64,000 nucleotides of DNA, from assembly GCF_002902945.1 (NCBI RefSeq), contig NZ_CP026103.1, forward strand, positions 868,001 to 932,000, read 5' to 3'. The translations under genes were made by a program, and so were the position numbers. Below are positions 60,332 through 64,000 of this stretch, in pieces. The notes beneath the pieces are model-generated. The model did not search any database. It saw nothing but the letters and a program-made list of their open reading frames with translations, and was not told the DNA's origin. This DNA comes from Paraburkholderia caribensis (GTDB taxonomy: Bacteria; Pseudomonadota; Gammaproteobacteria; Burkholderiales; Burkholderiaceae). How positions within the stretch are numbered: position 1 is the first letter of the stretch; each line of letters opens with the position of its first letter.

Positions 60332-61597
60332 CTATCCCGCTTCGACACGATTACGGCCAGACTTCTTGGCCCGATAAAGCGCGCGGTCCGCACGCTTCAT
60401 TAACGTCTCCACGTCGGCCTCGTGTGTTTCGCGGGTAACCACGCCGATGCTCACCGTGAACGGAATCGGTTTGAGGTGCGATACGTGCGCGAAATCCTGT
60501 CGTTCGTAACGTTCGCGCAACGCGTTCGCGATGTCATACGCAACACGGGCATCAGCGCCCGGCAGCGCTGCCACAAACTCTTCGCCGCCCCAACGCGCGA
60601 ACAGACATGGCCGGCTCGTCATTGACGCTCCAACTTTCGCGAGCGTGCGTAACACTTCATCGCCAGCATCGTGTCCATGCTTGTCGTTTATTTCCTTGAA
60701 GAAATCGATGTCGAGAATGAAAACTGAAAACACGTCTGTATTGCCAAGTAACGCTTCTATGTATTCCAGACACTCCCGACGATTCGGCAAACCTGTTAGC
60801 GCGTCGGTCGTGGCCTGCTTCTTCAGCAGTTCCATTAGCCTGGCGCGATCGGTGATGTCGCGTACCACCGCCATGAATTCGACCCCACCGTTCAGGTCGA
60901 TTCTGGACACCGCGATTTCGACGGGTATGATCGACCCGTCACGATGTCGACCGTACACGCTATTGGTTTCGTCCATACGTGGAGCAGTCGCCCGCCGCAG
61001 GTTCGGCTGGTAGGAGTCCGCGAACTGCTTCACCCTGCGTGGATGATCAGCGCGGAACTTCTCGGGCAACAGGGTAACGATCGGCCGACCCATTACTTCG
61101 GCTGACGAATAACCGAAGAGGTTCTCCGCCGCGCGGTTGAACAAAGTGATGTTGTGCTCCTCGTCCATCGTCACGATCGCGTCGTAGGCCAGGTCGACCA
61201 AGGCGCGATAACGCGAGGCCTCGACTTCTGGCTCCTGTCGCTGGTCGATCCCCGCGCTCATGTCGAGACCCGTCATGAGAATCTTGTGCACACTGGCGCC
61301 GTTGCTCTCATGCCTGATCGGTTTAAGCGACAGACGCCACCAGACGGTGCCTTTGCGGATGTCGTGAGTTTGCTCTGGTTGCTGCACCCAGCCGGACCGA
61401 AAGCACGCGAGCAGTTTCTCGCGAAATTCATTCGCTATGGAACCCGTGACCATTACGTCGAATGGAACTGGAAAAGTCTGTGCGTCGTTGACCGGTGAGC
61501 CCGTCAACCGGAAAAACTGGTTATCGCAAGCGGTGACGATGAGCTGCTTACGCTCGTCAAGTCCGATCATGGCGACGCATGTGGCGATGTCATTCAC
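60332..61597 (-). CDS. PAS-PAS-GGDEF diguanylate cyclase, probably soluble
   Basis: The protein has 421 residues. A PAS-like part (about 8-115), a clear PAS domain (about 128-250; ALVDLAYDAIVTMDEEHNITLFNRAAENLFGYSSAEVMGRPIVTLLP, RHRDGSIIPVEIAVSRI) and a GGDEF domain (about 262-418) follow in order. The active-site loop is GGEEF near residue 336. The I-site position upstream reads SRPC instead of RxxD, so product inhibition is probably lost. There is no membrane segment. Neighbours do not suggest an input signal. Confidence 0.93.
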   Translation of the reverse strand: MNDIATCVAMIGLDERKQLIVTACDNQFFRLTGSPVNDAQTFPVPFDVMVTGSIANEFREKLLACFRSGWVQQPEQTHDIRKGTVWWRLSLKPIRHESNGASVHKILMTGLDMSAGIDQRQEPEVEASRYRALVDLAYDAIVTMDEEHNITLFNRAAENLFGYSSAEVMGRPIVTLLPEKFRADHPRRVKQFADSYQPNLRRATAPRMDETNSVYGRHRDGSIIPVEIAVSRIDLNGGVEFMAVVRDITDRARLMELLKKQATTDALTGLPNRRECLEYIEALLGNTDVFSVFILDIDFFKEINDKHGHDAGDEVLRTLAKVGASMTSRPCLFARWGGEEFVAALPGADARVAYDIANALRERYERQDFAHVSHLKPIPFTVSIGVVTRETHEADVETLMKRADRALYRAKKSGRNRVEAG

Positions 61598-62448
61598 GAC
61601 TGGGTTTCTCTTCCTTGAACCGATCAGACAGGCTTCGCCTTACTTCACCTTACAAAAAGCGCGTTCATCGCCAGGGCAGTGATGGATAGCCGTCGGACAG
61701 GCAGTAAATCTAAAACGTTCACTGATTTATCGGCCGTTTGCGGCAAAAACTTTATGAGAGTTCATCGAGATTCGAGGACCGATGCGTGTGGGTGTCAAAC
61801 AGGGCTGTGAGCGATCCGGTGGAAGGTGACCGGGCTCGCTGGAAGTGGCGACCAGAAGGGGCGGTGTGTGACACTACCCGGATCCGCGTACTGAAGAACA
61901 ATCGCCTCAGGGTACGTCGGTGGCCGCCGTTGAGGTGGTGCCACTCGTTGAGAGCGGGATCAGACGGCGGATCCATTTGGTACGAGGTCGGCCCCGTGTT
62001 TCTCCCGGGGCGCGGAACGTCGGCCGGACGCGCACGACAAGGCAGCGGTGCTCCGGATTGCACGGATTCTCTTCGCCGATCGCTGTATCTCAGCGCGGCG
62101 ACTTACGTCGCCACCTCACGTCAGAACTTGTGACGTATCCCCACCTGCCGCGCAGGTTGGTCGTTGTATCGCACGGAACGAGTGCGTTGACACTTTTATG
62201 TGCCTTCGGCTCGCTATCAAGGCGTCAACCTGCGTATGTCCGTATTTGATGGAGGAGTTTCAAAGACCAGGTACAACGCGCGAGCCGGTTGCGCGCCGAT
62301 CATGTTGATCGGGCAGGGGAAAATTGGGGCTAGCGCTCAAGCGGTCGGCAAAGGCGAGGCGCAAATCGCCTAATCGTCGGCTGCGGCGGAGAACGCCTCG
62401 TCGCGAAAAAAGTTATCAAGGGCACCAAGCCGGCTGCGTTGTCATAGA
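61598..62448. other. 850 bases without a recognised gene
   Basis: Several overlapping open frames exist on both strands, but none has a ribosome-binding site plus family character. It lies between the cyclase start and the broken regulator. It may be remnant accessory DNA. Confidence 0.45.
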
Positions 62449-63160
62449 TCAGGTGCCGTTGCCGCCGGGGAAAATATCGACATTAGGTTGCGGGCTGACG
62501 ACGATCGACGCCTTGTCTTCCGCGACGTCCGACGAAACTATCGAGGGGCTGTCCGAATCGTGCAAGGCGGTTGCACGCTCGCGCCTGGTGCGCGTCTTAC
62601 CGCCCGAGCGGTCGGCTTTCGCGCCGTCGATCGTTGCTAGGGCAGGCGGCTCGGGTTGCTGAACGGATGCCCGACCACGTGGAGCGGGTGCAAGCATGTC
62701 CGACACGGACTCTGGAATCTCGCCTTCGGTGCACGGGTTGTCCAGCCAGCCAACTGGGGCAGTCCGAGTCGCTCCATGAACCGGCTCGCTTCGACACTGT
62801 CCATGCGCTTCTTGCCATTCGGGCGATCGGCGATGTCGAAGCCGCTCGCGGAGGCCCGCGCGAGTGCTTCGTACCCGGCGTCGAATCCTTCATCGATCTG
62901 AACGAAGTCAAGCGGCGACTTCAGGCGAGCGATGGTCTCGTCCGCGAGGGCGGGATTGGGCTGGTCGAAAAAGCCGTGCGGTAACCCGAGCGTGGTTTCC
63001 ATGTGAAAGGCGGTCTCGGGTGTGAACCTTTTACCTTTCATCAGTTCGGCCACACGCGTCATGCTCGATGCCAGCGCGATGGCGATATTGTCTGCGCCTA
63101 CCGCGTTGACCAGAAACTGAAATGATCGTGTCTTGACAATACAGGCCGTGTCCGAGGAGT
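62449..63160 (-). pseudogene. Frameshifted HTH (lambda-repressor-like) regulator
   Basis: Reading leftward from about 63160, one frame gives NIAIALASSMTRVAELMKGK, RFTPETAFHMETTLGLPHGFFDQPNP, then FMERLGLPQLAGW. The HTH helices are plausible but no start codon precedes them in frame; ATG 63062 lies inside the HTH. At GGCTGGCTGG (about 62750) the frame must shift by -1, equivalent to adding one TGGC unit, to continue as LDNPCTEGEIPESVSDMLAP and on to a stop at 62449. The shifted reading has a far more protein-like sequence than the unshifted tail. It is broken at the N-terminus and by this shift. Confidence 0.6.
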
Positions 63161-63588
63161 CTCAAGGCGGCGTCTTCACATACGGTTGGCCCTGCCGGTC
63201 AGGCGCGGCTTTTTTTCCGTAGTGGGGTTTGCCGCTCTGACGAGCTTTAACTCATAAACTGGCGTTCCGTGCGACGTTCGAAATAGGAGTATTCGGTTGT
63301 AGGCGAGGCCATATTTCATTCCATACGCCCGTAGCTACCCCCGCCATTTTAGACCTCGGTCTGAATGTTCTCCTTCGCGGCCATACCAGATGCACCAGGC
63401 ACACGCCGTTTTTAGGCGTTCCACCGGTAAAGGTGAGAGATCCGAAGAAGCGGAGATGCTGTCGACGCGATGTGTACCGGACGGCCTTTCCGTTCTCGCG
63501 CGTTCCCACAGACTGGTAGGGAATAGGGCCTGTGCGATCGGACACACAACGTCGTAAGCCGCATTAGTCCAGTACGAAGGCGAACTCG
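63161..63588. other. Region without a supported gene
   Basis: A leftward open frame of 97 codons (63252-63545) is rich in Arg and Pro and has no family resemblance. A run of seven T follows a weak stem at about 63190-63217. I would not annotate a gene here. Confidence 0.4.
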
Positions 63589-63915
63589 TCAGTCGGCGTG
63601 CTGTCGCGCGAGTGGGCTCCCTGCGAAAGGGTCGTCCCGCCAGTTGATTGTCTTTTGCCGCGTATCAGGCATCGATGACGCTGACGCCGTCTCAAAGTGA
63701 TCGAGTCTCTGTCCCGCGCTAATCGCCTGCTTCAGCCACTGGGGCATTTCCCCGTCGCCTGTCCATGTGTCCCCAGTCGCATTACGATATCGTGCTCGCT
63801 CCTGTAGTTCCTGATCACCGGCTATTGCCGAAGCCAGATCGTCCGGCTCAATGTCATATTCTTCCATCCGGTGGCGGAGATAAGCAATCATGCTGTCCCG
63901 CTTACGTTCATCCAT
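63589..63915 (-). CDS. H-NS family nucleoid-associated protein
   Basis: The protein has 108 residues from ATG 63915 (alternatives 63957 and 63891). The N-terminal half is helical (SMIAYLRHRMEEYDIEPDDLASAIAGDQ). The C-terminal DNA-binding domain reads ARYRNATGDTWTGDGEMPQWLKQAISAGQ, with the H-NS core W-x-G-x-G-x-x-P-x-W. The tail after HFETAS is disordered. Such small H-NS proteins often silence AT-rich foreign DNA. Its neighbourhood is degraded accessory DNA, which fits, although the link is only positional. Confidence 0.82.
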   Translation of the reverse strand: MDERKRDSMIAYLRHRMEEYDIEPDDLASAIAGDQELQERARYRNATGDTWTGDGEMPQWLKQAISAGQRLDHFETASASSMPDTRQKTINWRDDPFAGSPLARQHAD

Positions 63916-64000
63916 ATCGGTTCCATCGGTGAGTACCGTCCAACTGTCCTTCCACATGATCTGCGGACAGCCGTTCTTCAGCGGATTCTAATCTGCTCAA

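Noticed and set aside
1..64000. CRISPR array, prophage, tRNA or rRNA genes
   Set aside because: No spaced direct repeats, no phage structural genes and no cloverleaf or rRNA sequence were noticed.

Overview
The window is about 64 kb of high-GC DNA. Codon use, the OmpC-type porin, the ribose-type ABC transporters, the ACS- and MHS-type MFS carriers and the PAS/GGDEF proteins all resemble Burkholderiaceae, most likely Paraburkholderia or Caballeronia. It looks like a catabolic, accessory-rich stretch of a secondary chromosome or megaplasmid. That placement is inferred from gene content only. I see no rRNA, tRNA, CRISPR array or replication origin.

Left edge to 11 kb: the C-terminal end of a ketopantoate-reductase-like gene, a large 7TM-PAS-GGDEF-EAL c-di-GMP protein, and a FeeM-like acyltransferase. 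Next comes a sulfonate region with a TauD-type dioxygenase, an ABC transporter reduced by deletion to a scar, and an SsuD-like monooxygenase. A TetR/GST pair follows with three 20-bp operators between the genes. After that are a trypsin-like protease fused to a small N-terminal domain, and an NAD(P)-binding reductase.

11.2 to 29.7 kb: a sugar-acid (uronate/aldarate-type) island. uxuA-uxuB-iolB-like genes, a LysR regulator, a divergent M24-family protein and an MHS carrier share a 74-bp promoter element found twice. Then come a GntR regulator with its operators, lhgO, a porin, an RraA-like aldolase, an ACS-family carrier, an Ldh2-family dehydrogenase, a ketoglutarate-semialdehyde dehydrogenase and a co-directional chemoreceptor. 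Truncated transposase starts lie at both ends (IS6-type at about 11.2 kb, IS5/IS1182-type at about 29.6 kb).

29.9 to 56.7 kb: after a phospholipase C-like gene comes a second, less familiar catabolic island. A leftward operon encodes acyl-CoA dehydrogenase, SDR, a DUF993 TIM barrel, a Dabb protein, a sugar epimerase, a Gfo/Idh/MocA dehydrogenase and a small protein. Rightward are a CoA-transferase, ALDH, GMC oxidoreductase, a ribose-type ABC transporter with a Tat-type binding protein, EtfBA, another Gfo/Idh dehydrogenase, a shikimate-dehydrogenase homologue, an aldo-keto reductase and a zinc alcohol dehydrogenase. A TetR gene sits in the middle, and near-identical inverted repeats lie in front of distant transcription units, which suggests one regulon. 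The mix of sugar oxidation/epimerisation with acyl-CoA chemistry does not match a pathway I can name, and it is the best candidate here for an undescribed system. Its right end is decaying: a permease is interrupted by UGA and fused to the back half of a binding protein, followed by an MFS remnant with an in-frame stop.

57 to 64 kb: a degraded, gene-poor stretch with a truncated conserved gene, a beta-propeller lipoprotein, a PAS-GGDEF cyclase, a frameshifted HTH regulator with a tetranucleotide slippage site, and an H-NS-like protein.
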